Notes under the pieces: model-generated | Told to the model about the DNA's origin: nothing | What the model saw: only the letters and a program-made list of their open reading frames with translations | Databases searched by the model: none | Position numbers and translations under genes: made by a program | Part shown: piece by piece, positions 1 through 12,303 of the stretch | How the letters are laid out: every line of letters starts with the position of its first letter | Numbering within the stretch: the first letter of the stretch is position 1 | Assembly (NCBI RefSeq): GCF_933775445.1 | Contig: NC_065875.1 | Span: forward strand, 10,367,001 to 10,431,000 | Length of the DNA stretch: 64,000 nt | Reading direction: 5' to 3' | Source of the DNA: Argentina anserina | Taxonomy: Eukaryota; Streptophyta; Magnoliopsida; Rosales; Rosaceae

Positions 1-719
1 ATCCAAGACTGCTGCCAACCACCACCACCCATTTCTTCCAGTCAGTAGCAATAATTGTTTTAAAGGCCACCCATTTCTTCTGGTGGCTACAAGTGAATAG
101 CAAGGATTGTTTGAAAGGAATCACACCAAGTTTCCTGTTTTAATATATTTCAATGGCAATGTGCAAACAATTTGAGTTGCAACTTTCCGAAATTTCCAAG
201 ATGAATACTATTTTGCCAAACAGTACAAACAGCAAAACACAGATTTCAATGTGCATTTGAGCAACTGATTTAAACATCATGAATGTGCGGCAGTACAACT
301 TGGCAGAGGATGCTGACCTCCAATATGGTAGGTCCACGAGATATTGAGCAACATCTGGACCTTAACAGTGTGGAAGAGAAAGAAAGAGAAAGAGAAGAGA
401 CGGCAGTTGCTTAAGATTCCGGTAGCTGCTAGGTTAGAAAGATGTTGGAGCCAAGTGACAATATTGGAAATTATTCAAAAGGAAGATCTGAGGCATGTCA
501 CTGGCATAAGGTAACCTAGACGCATGTCTAAAGAAGTAGAAGTAGAACATACTGCCCAACACAGCCTCTTACAATGTATACTGTCATATACTTTGACCTA
601 AAAATATCCTGTCAGAAGCTAGGGTCTGAACTAAACAAACAAGCAGAAGCAGCAGAAACCGTACTACCATAAGCTATATGTAAACCTCACACAAATAGAA
701 AGCAAGTTCCAGAACTTAC
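1..719 (-). other. Intron of the PTI1-like gene, running off the window
   Basis: The last exon seen ends at 720 with a perfect donor (GTAAGT on the minus strand). The next expected exon, which would start YAMTGQ in this family, was not found in 1-719 in any frame, so this stretch is read as intron. No other gene is apparent. Confidence 0.7.
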
Positions 720-2617
720 TCTGGAGCATGATAGCCAAAAGTTCCCAAAACTCGAGTGGAATGAAGACGAGCAGCCATATCAGGAGCTTGATTTGAAAGA
801 TTAAAATCTGCTATCTTGGCTTTGAAATCTTCAAAAAGAAGTACATTACTAGATCTGATATCTCTATGTATAATAGGAGGTTGAACCTTCTCATGCAAGT
901 ATTCCAAACCCCTCGCTGCATCAACTGCAATTCTCACACGCTGCATCCAGTCAAGTGTTGGACCAGGTTGTGCTCCTTGAACTCCCTTTCTACCTATAAT
1001 TGCAATCAGATTCAAGTCAATGAACACAATTTTCACATCAAGTGAACCTAGACGCAAAATTTAATAGGAAAAGATTGCAGACCATGCAATATATCATGCA
1101 GAGAACCCATGGTGGCAAACTCATATGCAAGAACCCGCAGACTTCCTTCAACACAGTAACCAAGCAACTCAACAAGATTGTCGTGCCTCAGTCTAGAAAC
1201 CATGGAAACCTTGAAAAAAAATGACAACGATGAGTCAGATTGACTAAAAAAACAAATCAATATTCAGTTGTGGTTCAGATAATACTTCAAGTCGAAGGAG
1301 ACTCAAACAGACCTGGGTCAGAAACTCGACATTTGACTCAGGCTCAGATGCAACGTCAAGCTTCTTGACGGCAACAGCTTTACCATCCTCCATGCTTGCA
1401 TAATATACTCTCCCGTATGACCCTTCACCGATCAGTGACTTAGATCCAAAATTGTCAGTCTTCTCTTTCAGCTCCTCCAGTGACAACGGAGGGACTTCGA
1501 TAGGTGGTGCAGCCTTCTGTACATCAGCCTTCAGAGGAGTGGGAACCTTAGAGCTCTTGTGGTTCCCTAAAATGGAAAAGGTGAACACAATTTTAAGTAC
1601 AAACAAAACAAATAAAGAAGTATATAAGCTGAGAATGCCCAAAATTCAGAAAAAAAGTGGTAGTTCTTAGCTCTTGTCCTCTAAAAGACACAAGACACCA
1701 CCACTATGTTTTTCCTACTTTGTTCTGAATTAAAATTATTGTAGAAGGAAACAGAGATAAAGTTAACAAGACAAAAATAGAATTATATATATAAATATAT
1801 AAATGGCACTGGCTGACAACAGAAAGCTACCACATTTGTTACAACTCATACAAAAAGAGAAACCACTGGCCAAAAATATAACAGCTCATAAAAAAAATCT
1901 AATCTCAGAAGGGAAACAAAAACTGCAGCACTAATCAATGATAGCAGATAACAGAAACATGCATTGAAACATTATTATTATTTGGAAATGAACATGCATT
2001 GAAACATAAATATAAAAAAGTATTTGAACCAAACTTTCGTATCAAAGTGTTGTACTTCAGCAGCAGGATTCGAGATGAATTATTGACATCAGCAATATTC
2101 AGAAGTTTCATTTAATTCACAGATTGATTTATTTCTGGCCCCTCAAGCTCAAAACTTCAAAGTGAAATGTCAGCAACACAGTTTGTCATTTGGAGTCCAC
2201 AGTCAAACCGTATGCATGCACAACTATCAAGTGACCTGTTAATGGATTGTGGCCAGCTAGCCTGATGTAACCAGGGTACTAACATTATATTGAAATCTGA
2301 ACCCACTTTCATTCTGACAGGCATTGGTTGTCATTATTGAATTTGGCTTATCAAAAGAATTTAAACTCTAACTAGAGTATATTTAAATAATGATTACTGA
2401 AAGATGACATAAAAGTATAGTACTATAACCATGATTTTAACAAAGTTATGGAACTCCTACACAGATCCTTCTGATTTTGCTTTCTCCATTTAAAACAAAA
2501 AAGGGAAGGTAAGAGAATATTACCATCTCCATAACTCCCTGGGCTTTTCAGGTGTTCACTTTCATGTGATGGATATGACTCCTCCACATGACAAGAACAA
2601 CAAAGCCACCTGCGCAT
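720..2617 (-). CDS. PTI1-like receptor-like cytoplasmic kinase (partial)
   Basis: Coding exons read 2617-2524, 1566-1313, 1209-1083 and 993-720, all with GT-AG borders and matching phases. They give the first 250 residues; the rest lies beyond the left edge. The product starts MRRWLCC, and its cysteines at 6, 7 and 9 are plausible palmitoylation sites for membrane attachment. The kinase fold shows a glycine loop GEGSYGRV (78-85), catalytic Lys99 in VAVKK, HRD at 201-203 and an activation segment ending HAPE (247-250). The magnesium motif is DFN, not DFG (221-223), and HRD is followed by IRSSN; from memory both are normal in the PTI1-like group. Such kinases relay defence and oxidative-stress signals. 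An ATG six codons upstream is rejected because the AG acceptor at 2620-2619 lies between them. High confidence in the family; the individual orthologue is not settled. Confidence 0.93.
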
Positions 2618-3028
2618 CCTGGCTTTCTTCCTCAAATATAAATCGTCGTCAACGCTTGCGTTCTCAAGTCTTACAAAGTAACCAGGGGGAGGGGCATGTG
2701 ACTACATTGTGCCAGAGAGAACTAGTTAAAAATGAGCAAAACAAAAATTGCAATATTTGGACATAGTGGCAAAGTGCTCAAGTAGGGATTACAATCCGTG
2801 AAACAAAAAAACTAGAATGCAATTCAGATAATCAAGTTGGATTCAAGTATGGCTCTAGAGATTAGAAAGTTCACTAGAACTGCCAGATACAGTGTGTAAG
2901 ACACTGGATTTCTCTCTTCATGCCTTTGACTCTAAATATGCAGCAAGTATATAGTCCACAAAAAGATACCTTTTCCGAAACATCCAAAACATTTTTCGAG
3001 AATACTATCACAACACCACGGATCTTTA

Positions 3029-3051
3029 CCCCCCCCCCCCCCCCCCCCCCC
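3029..3051. repeat. Poly-C run followed by poly-A
   Basis: About 23 consecutive C run straight into about nine A, inside the 5'UTR intron of the kinase gene. Its exact length in a raw assembly is uncertain. Confidence 0.9.
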
Positions 3052-3305
3052 AAAAAAAAACAATCTAGCATTCACTTGCAAAGGGTAAATGTGAAACAAT
3101 CTGGCCGAAACGATAACTTTGAATACTGTTAATTAACGACATAACATAATGAAACAAAGTAAGGTCTCTGACCTAGAGTATCATAAGCTCTCATCATGGA
3201 ACAATATATGCACAACATATGATCAAACAACACAATTGCATTCGAAATGCGATTTCTTTTGCACACAAATAAATAAAAGTAATAAATTCCAATTGTGGGC
3301 ACACA

Positions 3306-3332
3306 CTCTCTCTCTCTCTCTCTCTCTCTCTC
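3306..3332. repeat. (CT)n microsatellite
   Basis: An uninterrupted CT dinucleotide tract of about 13 units in the 5'UTR intron of the PTI1-like gene. Confidence 0.95.
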
Positions 3333-3770
3333 ATACAGATCATCAGAACAATAGAAACATACCCAATGATTCTTACCACTAAACCACGGCTACGACAGTC
3401 TCTGCCCTCCATAAACACGAATTTCGAACGCAGAAAATTGACCAAAACCAATCAACCAAAGGAAGAAAAGCAAAAACCCAAGCACAAATTGATCCCAATT
3501 CTTCGATTAACCAAAGAAGAAGCAAACCCCCAAAGATTGAAGTATCGAAAGATGGAATCTTTCCTCGGAATTGATGTGAAAACGAAACAAGGGTTAAAGA
3601 AGAAGAAGAAAAAGCGAATAGGGTGGATGAAATTCAGCCCCAGATCACAAACCGAATTTCCAGGCAATAAGGAACAATACAACAACGCAATGCAACCAAA
3701 ATTAAAACACAGAAAAAGAAGAAAAAAACAATAAAAGAGAAAAAAAAAACTATAAGAAGGAAAATGGTAC

Positions 3771-3890
3771 CTGTGAATGTATGTGTGTGTGTCTCTCTCT
3801 TGTCTGTCTCTGTTTTAGGGTTTGTGAGATTAGTTGACAGGTGGGATTTGAGAGAGGGGAGTTTGGTTGGCTCTGCTGGTTGCTTTAGTT
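3771..3890 (-). other. Probable 5' untranslated exon of the PTI1-like gene
   Basis: On the minus strand a GA-rich leader ends in ACAG followed by a GTACC donor near 3770. The first coding exon begins with an AG acceptor only one base before its ATG, so an untranslated first exon is required. The intron between (about 2620-3770) has no coding signal. The 5' end is not determined. About 340 bases to the left-hand TSD at 4228 follow with nothing recognisable. Confidence 0.55.
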
Positions 3891-4236
3891 GGTTTTTTAG
3901 GAATGGGTTCTAGGCTGGACAGATAGATATCATAGTTGTTCTTTTCCAAATATTTTTATTTTTAGTAAAACTCATGATGCCATCACTTTCTCTCTCCTCC
4001 AATATTTTCTTATTTTAAATTGGAATTTTATGAGATGGTCTATTTATATTTTATTTATTTTTGTTCTTGAATTCTTTTTTTTTTTTTTTCAAAATGCAAC
4101 AACTGTGATACAATGATAGTATCTTGTTTACTTTATCATCAAGATTTGGCTCGGGCGGTGGAAAAAAAGGAGAAGGGAACTTTTGATTGCTGACAACTAT
4201 TGAATGATTTGAACCTAAGTATTATTTGTCTAGGAT

Positions 4237-5378
4237 GAGAAATTTTGAAAAATGATCAGTTTTAGGCACCTAAAATGATTTTTTACCATCTTTTTCTAAA
4301 CTAATGAAAGATGACCATATTTAGAGAGGAAAAGTCTTAACTATCCTTGCTAGACTTCTAATTTCTTTAGTCATATATAGCTCTCAATCGCAAAAGAGTT
4401 CTTATGAAAACACTCATATGCTTCCAGTGTGCTGATGTCCCTTCTTCCCTGAAGGATATTACTGTTGCCTAATAGAATGCATCGATAAAGTTATTTGTCA
4501 TCAGTCATCAAGACGAACTAGTCAATGATCCATATTCCCAATGTAATTGTTGATTGAAAGTGGCTGGTTAAAAAAATCATCTCACAATCAAATGATGGAT
4601 AAAACCCAATAACAAACCAAATAACGAGAAGGCCAATAACCAAAAGCCTATAATTCCTTGCTAACCCTTCATAGTTGTTGATCCTTCATCCTGCATCGAT
4701 CCTTTTATCTCTCCTTGATAAGCCTTCTTTTACTTTCCTTAGAATTATTGCAAATTTTTGTAGACTCACAAGTATTGTATTATCGTTTGATTATCTAAAA
4801 GTGAAACTCTATACTGTAGTGGTGGATCGATTGGAAAAATAACATACCAAAATTTTCAGTTTCATCAGATATGTTGCTTATGCTATATCCTATAAATTTT
4901 TTAGATAATTTGTATTCCAAATTTACAGTATTAGTACAATTCATCTCAATCCAAATTTCAGTTTTTTTCGATTAATTTGATTACTTATGGAATATGCCTT
5001 GATTTGAGGTGTTAGGTTATATCACTTCATCAGCTTTGATTATTGATCCAAGGGATGAAATATTCTTGAGATGGCCAACCAGCCCTAGCACAATTAATGG
5101 TAGAAGCCACTCCCTTCTTCTTACCATTGTAGCTGCAACTCCATTAGTTATTGCAGTTATCATAGGAGAGCGAGCGATCGAGGGTTCTGAGAGAGAAGAA
5201 AAGTTATATGTGTTTAGAGGTTTTAGTTTGGTTAAATATTTTCTTAGAGTTGATAATAAAATTTAGCGAGGACATTCTTGGTTTTTCCTCCCTAAATATA
5301 GTCATTTTTCATTAGTTTAGAAAAAGATGGTCAAAAATCATTTTACGTGCCTAAACGGGTCATTTTCTAAAATTTCTC
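4237..5378. mobile_element. Non-autonomous Mutator-like (MULE) element
   Basis: The ends are inverted copies of each other for over 100 bases: GAGAAATTTT at 4237 is matched by AAAATTTCTC ending at 5378, and similarity continues inward through a block reading TTTAGGCAC on the left end. The element is flanked by 9-base direct repeats GTCTAGGAT (4228-4236) and GTCTAGGAA (5379-5387), 8 of 9 identical. A 9-base duplication and long TIRs are Mutator-superfamily hallmarks. The 1.1-kb interior has no transposase; short reading frames there have no recognised relatives, and I saw no clear captured host exon. Confidence 0.82.
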
Positions 5379-5627
5379 GTCTAGGAATTTCTAAAGCAAA
5401 TAAGACTTTATTCTTGATCTTGAATTACTATTTTAGGGTTAACATTTTTAGTCAAAAACAAAACTTATGTACATATATGAAATTAGCACTAAGAATGTTT
5501 ACTCATGACGAAACTGTTAGTAGAAATTACATATGATATTTGTTTAAATATTATAGAGAGATGTGAAAGACTAGATAACCGACTGCATTTTGCCACGTTT
5601 TTTTTTTTTAAGTTTTATCTTCCTTCA

Positions 5628-5811
5628 TGTTTCAGGATAAAATAATTGTGTATTATTGAATGATATGGGGGCCTATATATAGGCATTACAAAACCACAAT
5701 CCCGTAGGATTCGGAGTCCTAATCTATTACGGAGATGCTAATCTATCTCCTAACAGGAAACCTATTAGGCTAAGACACACACAAGGATATAATAGTAATT
5801 CTCCCGGAACA
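5628..5811 (-). repeat. 3' LTR of the copia element
   Basis: Near-identical to 12115-12298, with TG...CA ends. In element orientation it is the downstream LTR because the polypurine tract lies just right of it on the plus map. Confidence 0.93.
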
Positions 5812-5820
5812 CTCCCCCTT
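5812..5820 (-). promoter_or_regulatory. Polypurine tract of the copia element
   Basis: On the minus strand AAGGGGGAG sits immediately before the 3' LTR start TGTTCC. This is the expected position and composition for the primer of plus-strand DNA synthesis. Confidence 0.85.
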
Positions 5821-5831
5821 GTGTCGCATGC

Positions 5832-8800
5832 CTAGGTTGCATGGTGCACACATCGTTGCCTCGGTAAAAACCTTGTCAAGCAAAATAAAAACCTCTTGGG
5901 TAAAAACAAAAGCTTGATCGAAGGGAAAAAGAGCACAACGCACCGTCTACATTTGATAGCATCATGTGAGCTAGACTCCCCCTGAAGTCTACGAAACAAC
6001 TCCCCCTGATTAGTGCCATAATCATGGAGTACAAAAAACAACGTATACAACGCTCATTACATGCTTCTCAAACGTAGTCTTGGGCTAATGATTAATCATT
6101 AATCTAGCCACACATCCTTAGATCATACATGCTATACTTAGCCAAACTTAGATCTTAGGAAACAAGATTGCATAACAACTCAAAACAAGAGTTTGCAATG
6201 AAAATCAGATTCTCGGGTAGAATGACCTTCACTCACTTAAACGGCCATAATTCTTCGTCAAAATAGGTATCAGCGAACCGTAAAATGTTCTGAAATGTAG
6301 ACACCCGTGGCTTTCCAGTGACATAAGGTTCACAACCTCATCCGATCGGAGTAGTTCACAATGCTTTGTCGAAGTTGACTGACTTGCAAATTTCCGGACA
6401 TGACTGTCCTACTTTGCTAAAACGGCCATAACTCACTCAATATGATAGCTATGAATGAATGGTTGATATCCCTGGAAAGTAGACACATAGACCTTTCCAA
6501 CGGTACCAATTTCACCATATTTCATTGAGCGAGCTGTCTTGTAGGTCTCGTTGAAGTTGACCAACAAAATTGGACAGATTCTGATTTGTCACATTTAATG
6601 TGTCTTTCGCGAAAAGAATGGGGGAATGGACCAATGAAGGACTGATTTTGGTCCAAGACGGAACCGTACGCATCCTCTACGCTACCAGTGTCGAATGCTA
6701 CACCAAGGCGTATGTTGATGTTGCTGGAGCCGCTGGCGGCGTTGGTGTGGATAGGATTTGTGTTGGTTCACTAAGTGTAGAACTAAACCCATGTCAAACA
6801 AGCAATGCAAGTCTAATGACAATGCATAGGCGCATAATTAATCACATCATAATGAAAGAAATAGTGTCCCAACAACACTAACATGTATGAATGTATAACT
6901 CATTGAATCTCTTCATCATCTATACTTAGACGGGATAGAGAATCAAGAATTAGCTTCATATGAACACATATGGGTATGAGTTCTACGTTCTCTCGAACGT
7001 CGCAATCTGATTACATAAGCTCTCCGTGGTCTGGAGGCATTTAAAGTCCCGCTGGCACTCTCATATCTGCGTCAAGATCCATTTACAGATATTCTATGAC
7101 CACTGAGTTCTACGTTCTCTCGAACGTCGCAATCTGATTACATAAGCTCTCCGTGGTCTGGAGGCATTTAAAGTCCCGCTGGCACTCTCATATCTGCGTC
7201 AAGATCCATTTACAGATATTCTATGACCACTATCATATGCTGCAAATCAGTTTTCATGGACACTACTACTGATCAAGTAGCGGAAAGCAATTATGTCCAT
7301 AAAGAGAGAATATAACTCATCGTAGTCAATACTAGGATAATGAGATAATCTTTGCGCCATAAGTCCTGCATATATCGCATGACTTCATCTTTCTCATTAC
7401 ACTTACGAACAGCGACCAACATAACAAGTCTAGTTCAGCCTGTATTGATTCTTTCCACTTCGGTCAAGTTGCTCATCGTTGATGCTTTACAACGGAATAA
7501 GAGCATAAGCGTATACATCATCAATCATGGGAGATCAATCCATTAAATACATGCGCGCGCTGTATATGATCAATTCGTGAGATTTTTATTCTTCTCTAAC
7601 ATCAACAAAAGGAGTCTGTAGCGTCCCACAGAAACTTAGTTGATACACATGTTTAGAGAATATCTCTTGATGATGGGCGAAATACTTGTGCCTACGCACT
7701 TCGCTTCTTTCTAGTTTTGATTCCAGAGAATAATGGTCTCCCCCTCATCTATGCAAGAGCCAAGACCGAAGCTATAACCCTTAGTAGTCCATCTTTGCGT
7801 TTGCCGCCCTTGTTTTGTGGTGCAATACCACGAGCGCCGACAACACCACAGCGTACGATGGTGCCATCGTCGGCTTCCTTCCCACTGTCAGGGATGGTGC
7901 CAATAGTGCTAGGACCAGGTCATATGAAATTCTCTCATATTCTGAGAGTTCCAACCTTACCGGCACATCACAGCATTTATGTGCGATCTCGTCACTTTCG
8001 CAATATCAGTAAAGTCATTGAGCATCAAATCTTTAACTTTCTAGAGGTAGATAATGCGTTGCACATTTGCTCACTTTGAGTAGTGCGGGATCTTAATGAG
8101 ACATAGTGCCACACCACGTCAATTTCTGGCGTTAAAACCAGAATGGGAGCATTCCATATCTCCCCCTAACGACGGGAAGTATGTCTCATCAAAGTGACCG
8201 TCTGCTAATATCGCAGGATAGAGATCAACGGTTGTAGATTGGAAATAACGGACAAGTGTTGGTGTCATAAATCATAACCAACCAGAATACTTAATCATTT
8301 CAAGTAGACCCATTGAGATAACTACAATAGAGGCACATAAACAACTTTAACCAAATAGGCGTTAGTGAAAAGAACGTTGGGACCGTATCCAATGACCATC
8401 TGGTACGCACTAAACGCTTGGCAAGTTGTGGGTCTGAAACAAATAAGTGTCGTTGCATGCAACATCATTACATATCTCCATGCAAAAATCGGCATGTTAG
8501 TACCTATAACCAAGTCCAAGCTCTGCTAGATCATACAGTGAATGAACATGAGGAATAATATGTTCATCGACAATCCTAGTAGACATGCAAAACGAAATCA
8601 TCAAAGTCGTGGGGTGAACTCTCCAATGGTATCCGTTCAAATAGATTTGAGAGGATAGGAAGGGTGGTGAGCCCTTAGGATGATGATCATAGTTAAAAAC
8701 TTTAGCGAATGCAGCGTTTCTTGTGGAAAGCAAAGCGACGTGTGACCAATGCATCGATGCTCTTAACCTATACCGAAAAATGTCCGCATTCGGTTGGATA

Positions 8801-9720
8801 GGGTCCACTAATGTCACCTTAAATACTTCGTAAGAATGGAATGTTCTCGGTTGGAGCCTTAGCAAATAAGGACTTCCTTGAAATCTAGCAAAAGAACAAG
8901 CTTTGCAAAATGAGCGATTGGCATCAGAGATTGTCATGGAGGCATTAGAAAACATGGGAGGCATCACAAGCTCCTGTGAAGGAGGGGATGCCGCCACCAA
9001 TGGCATGAATACCATGGAGCCGCCGAAAGGGGCAGGCTCGGCCTCACCGTGCTTGGCACATATAGGCTCGGCCTCACTATGTGGAGCATGTGTGAGGTGG
9101 TCCTCCAATCGCTTCGTGAACATGAAAAATAGATGATCATGTGAATTTCAAAGAACTCGAATCATCATATCTTGTTCAAAATGACCAAAAAATGATCATG
9201 TCAAAACCAAGGAGACAGCAAAACCGAACCCATGATTCAAAGAATCTTGAGTTACATAAAGCTACTGCTGCAGGCAAGCAAAACTATGTCTGCAGGCTAA
9301 CAAAGCTACTGTCGAAGCTTGAAAAAGATACTGTCAATGAAATCTGACAGATTTATTCCTCTCCATTCTTAACACATATATCAATATGAAAATCCAGCAT
9401 TGGCATGTATGGCCTTTAAAAATATAGAATACAATCTCTGCACGAGATCCGTAAAACAACTACCTGCGCCGTAGGACAGTGTGGGTGGTTACGCAATTAG
9501 CAAGACACTCGATTTCACGGCGGGACATTCTCAAAATGAAGATTAAGAGAGTCAACGACGTGGTGAACTTCTCTACACAATACACCGTAGGATATTGTAA
9601 GAGGGGGGATTGAAACAAATATGCAATCTCATCGAGTGTATCACATGGCAATAGAACTACATTCTTCAACTTAGGAGTTGGAAAAACATGGTATTGGAGC
9701 AGTTGAATACCAAACAATTT
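5832..9720 (-). pseudogene. Degenerate copia pol (protease, integrase, RT, RNase H)
   Basis: Fragments in changing minus-strand frames follow copia order. A protease-like CLANCVTTHTVL near 9500 has the usual catalytic Asp replaced by Asn. A GAG-integrase/integrase core runs about 9123-8322, with CKACSFARFQ, HWSHVALLSTRNAAFAK and a later YGPNV...VVYVP stretch. A linker contains FDETYFPSLGGD near 8170-8200. RT-like text is scattered about 7500-7000 (VRKCNEKDE, LDADMRVP). No intact YxDD motif was found. RNase H remnants reach about 5830. Many stops and frameshifts mean no functional polyprotein. The strand between about 6240 and 6600 shows no clear pol similarity. Confidence 0.8.
6977..7230. repeat. 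Perfect 127-bp tandem duplication in the copia RT region
   Basis: Positions 6977-7103 and 7104-7230 read the same by eye. Each unit begins TGAGTTCTACG and ends TATGACCAC. The duplication lies within decayed reverse transcriptase sequence and does not preserve the frame. Confidence 0.93.
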
Positions 9721-9839
9721 GGGTGGTAAAGACCATCTAATTGGTGCGGGTGGTCACCAATAATAATAAAATCATTTGAGCTATTAAACGACTTGGAGAA
9801 AACCGGAAAATTAACCGGAAAATCATGTCAAAATAACTC

Positions 9840-12094
9840 AAAACCGGGTGAAATTTAGACTAGGAAAACGTGGCAGAAAGAACTGCTGAAATATGCCGGA
9901 AAAATGACGAGAAACGACGAAAAAATCATCTGAAAAACTCGCCGGGAGTCGGTGGCACCGATTGCCGGAAATCCGGCCGGCGGCGGCTAGAGTTGGCCGG
10001 TATGGAGGCCGTAACTGCAGGTCCGACAGGGAACGCCGTCCGGAACCGGATGCCTGTGCCGGAAACGCCGGCAAATTGCCGGAAGGCGGCGAATACGCCG
10101 GAAAACGTTCCGGAAACGCCGGAATAGTAACCGGAGAAAACGACGTCAATTTTGACGTTCCGAGGTTCGTTTTCCAAATTTCAAGGTCCAAAATCACAAT
10201 GTAGTGCTATTGGGGTCCCATGTAACCCAAAAGTGGCCAATTTAAAAACCACGTGAGTTGCAAACGTTGACCATGCATGCTAAGCCAAGGCAAATAAAAT
10301 TCTCACGAGTCCAAGAAAGACGAGAAATTTTATAGAATATGCCGATATTTAATACAACACAACCAAACTTCCAATTTCAATAGACGACTTAAGCTAAAGT
10401 CGAGCAAGAAACATGGCAATGCCAATCATCATACTTGAAAAATAGTAAGCAGAAAACATAGTCAAAATAGAGTGACTAATCAAAAGTCCGTAGCAACAAA
10501 ATCTTGCATATCGGATTGGGCGGAGCCTTAGCCTGAGGCTCAAAAATGTGCTTACTTGAGAATGGAAGAATGTTACGTTTCCATCTCCAAAATTCCCTCA
10601 AGAAATAGATACAGGTGCCAAAAACGGCATGCGTTTCTTTGATGTGGAGTATGCATCAAAGTCAACTCTGATAATACAACGTCATAGACGTTCATTAAAT
10701 CACTTTAAGTGTGTCCCATAGAATTCGTTATTTTTGAGATCTTTTGTCAGCAAATAGTGCTGCATCAGAGTAATGAATCAACTCAAATAAATGAGTACGT
10801 AGACCTTGGGATTATCGTTTATAGACATGAGGTTAAGAAAACTCAAACATTCAAATAATAGTCGCGATGGCGACGCATCCATAAGAAACGAGGGTTGTAT
10901 AGGTTTCGAATAATCGAAACTATTCAAGTATGTAACCGGAATTAGAAGGGTTGTGATGTATATGGTCACAAAATAATCGATGCATATCGGCGATTCTCAT
11001 GATCGCACCCAAAATAGCGGTGCACTCAGGCGACCACACGAAATCGATATCTTCCTTTGTAAATAATAACGTGACTCCCCCAGGACCGTCACACGAAAAA
11101 ACGTCGACCAAGAGGGGAATCATATCCCTCTTTGGTCTCATCGGCGTTATAAGAAAGGCCGGAAAAGAAGACATGAAAAAGGCTAATAGCGCCCGATAAT
11201 TTATATATATATATATGTTCAAAAACAGCAACTTTAAGAAAAACATACTTGTTGGTCTGCCAAATAGACCGCATATAAGTAAATTGCTCTGCAAATCGAT
11301 CGTCATGCATGAAGTTGCTTGTTGAATTCCTTTTTCGATCTTCGTCCAATGACATAAAAATCTTGGGAGGATACGATCAAAATCATATGTAGATGACAAA
11401 AGTATCGTCCATCTCGGCATGAATGTCATCACCATAGTACGACGAGTGATCACTTTTCCTATGCAAGCACGTGAAACATAGTTAGAAAACGAAAACGTGC
11501 AAATAAACGATTTAATAAGCAATAGGAAAAGAAAAAGGAAAAAGAGAAATAGTTTAAAGGCCCAAAAGGGTAGAGAAGACGGGAGTAGCTTCTCTTGAGC
11601 GAAGAGTTTGCTTGTGCAGTTCATATTCCTTATATATGTGGGATGAGCAATTTTGAATCCTCTGATGCGGGGTCTTGCGGGGCAAAAAGATGTTTTTGCG
11701 GAGCGAATGCGGAAGAGACCCTGCGGGGCTGCGTGCAGGAGCTGCAGGGGCTGCGTATAGGGGTAGCAGGGCAGGATGCAGGGGCTGCAGGGGTCGCGAG
11801 CGGGGCTGCAGGTGTCGCGAGCTGGACTGCAGGGTTCGCGAGCGGGGCTACGTGCAGGGCAGCGAGCAGGGCCTGTAGGGGCTGCGATGCGGGGGCTGCA
11901 GGGGTCGCATGCAGGGGTGATGCAGGGGCAGCGAGCAGGGCTGCGTGCAGGGACGCGGGGCTGCGGGGGGGGGGGGGGGTGCAACAACGGTGAGCAGGGG
12001 CTGCGCCGACGAGGAGATGCCGGAGGCCGGAGACGATGGCGGCCGGCGGTGGAGAAGATAAAAAATTTCTAGGGCTCTAAAAATTCAGGGTTTT
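9840..12094 (-). other. 5' internal part of the copia element without recognisable gag
   Basis: Between the primer-binding region and the protease remnant, about 2.3 kb should hold gag. I could not see gag or a CCHC knuckle in any minus frame. It contains a CCGG-rich block (about 9950-10130) and a G-rich repeat block (about 11670-11990). Long open frames across these are compositional artefacts. Confidence 0.55.
11670..11990. repeat. G-rich degenerate short tandem repeats
   Basis: Many copies of GGGGCTGC and GCAGGGGC-like words with interspersed GTCGCGAG, ending in a run of about 12 G near 11966-11978. It is very skewed to G on the plus strand, hence C-rich in the RNA of the copia element. 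Confidence 0.85.
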
Positions 12095-12114
12095 AGAGCA
12101 ACGTGCTGATAACG
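12095..12114 (-). promoter_or_regulatory. Putative primer-binding site of the copia element
   Basis: Directly after the 5' LTR on the minus strand comes CGTTATCAGCACGTTGCTC. It loosely resembles the initiator-Met tRNA complement (TGGTATCAGAGC) used by plant copia elements, with mismatches. Confidence 0.5.
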
Positions 12115-12298
12115 TGTTTCAGGATGAAATAATTGTGTATTATTGAATGATATGGGGGCCTATATATAGGCATTACAAAACCACAATCTCGTAGGATTCA
12201 GAGTCCTAATCTATTACGGAGATGCTAATCTATCTCCTAACAGGAAACCTATTAGGCTAAGACACACACAATGATAGAATAGTAATTCTCCCGGAACA
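12115..12298 (-). repeat. 5' LTR of the copia element
   Basis: Second copy of the 184-base LTR, followed at once by the target duplication CTTCA. It would hold the promoter in minus orientation. Confidence 0.93.
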
Positions 12299-12303
12299 CT
12301 TCA

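Larger units (their letters stand above)
5628..12298 (-). mobile_element. Complete but inactive Ty1/copia retrotransposon
   Basis: Two 184-base direct LTRs (5628-5811 and 12115-12298) begin TGTTTC and end GGAACA on the plus strand. Perfect 5-base target duplications CTTCA flank them (5623-5627 and 12299-12303). Protease, integrase, reverse transcriptase and RNase H remnants run on the minus strand in copia order, and a polypurine tract abuts the left LTR, so transcription would run right to left. The LTRs differ at about five positions by eye, whereas pol is riddled with stops and frameshifts. The integrase-to-RT text resembles the Retrofit/Ale group from memory; lineage is tentative. Confidence 0.92.

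Noticed and set aside
8497..9123. A 208-codon minus-strand frame as a separate host gene
   Set aside because: Its sequence (CKACSFARFQ, HWSHVALLSTRN) is copia integrase remnant inside a delimited element.
10920..11987. A 355-codon minus-strand open frame rich in PARSPAR/CSPARD repeats
   Set aside because: Its N-terminal half is a translation of the G-rich tandem repeats and the rest has no recognised domain. It lies in the leader of a dead copia element, so openness reflects composition.
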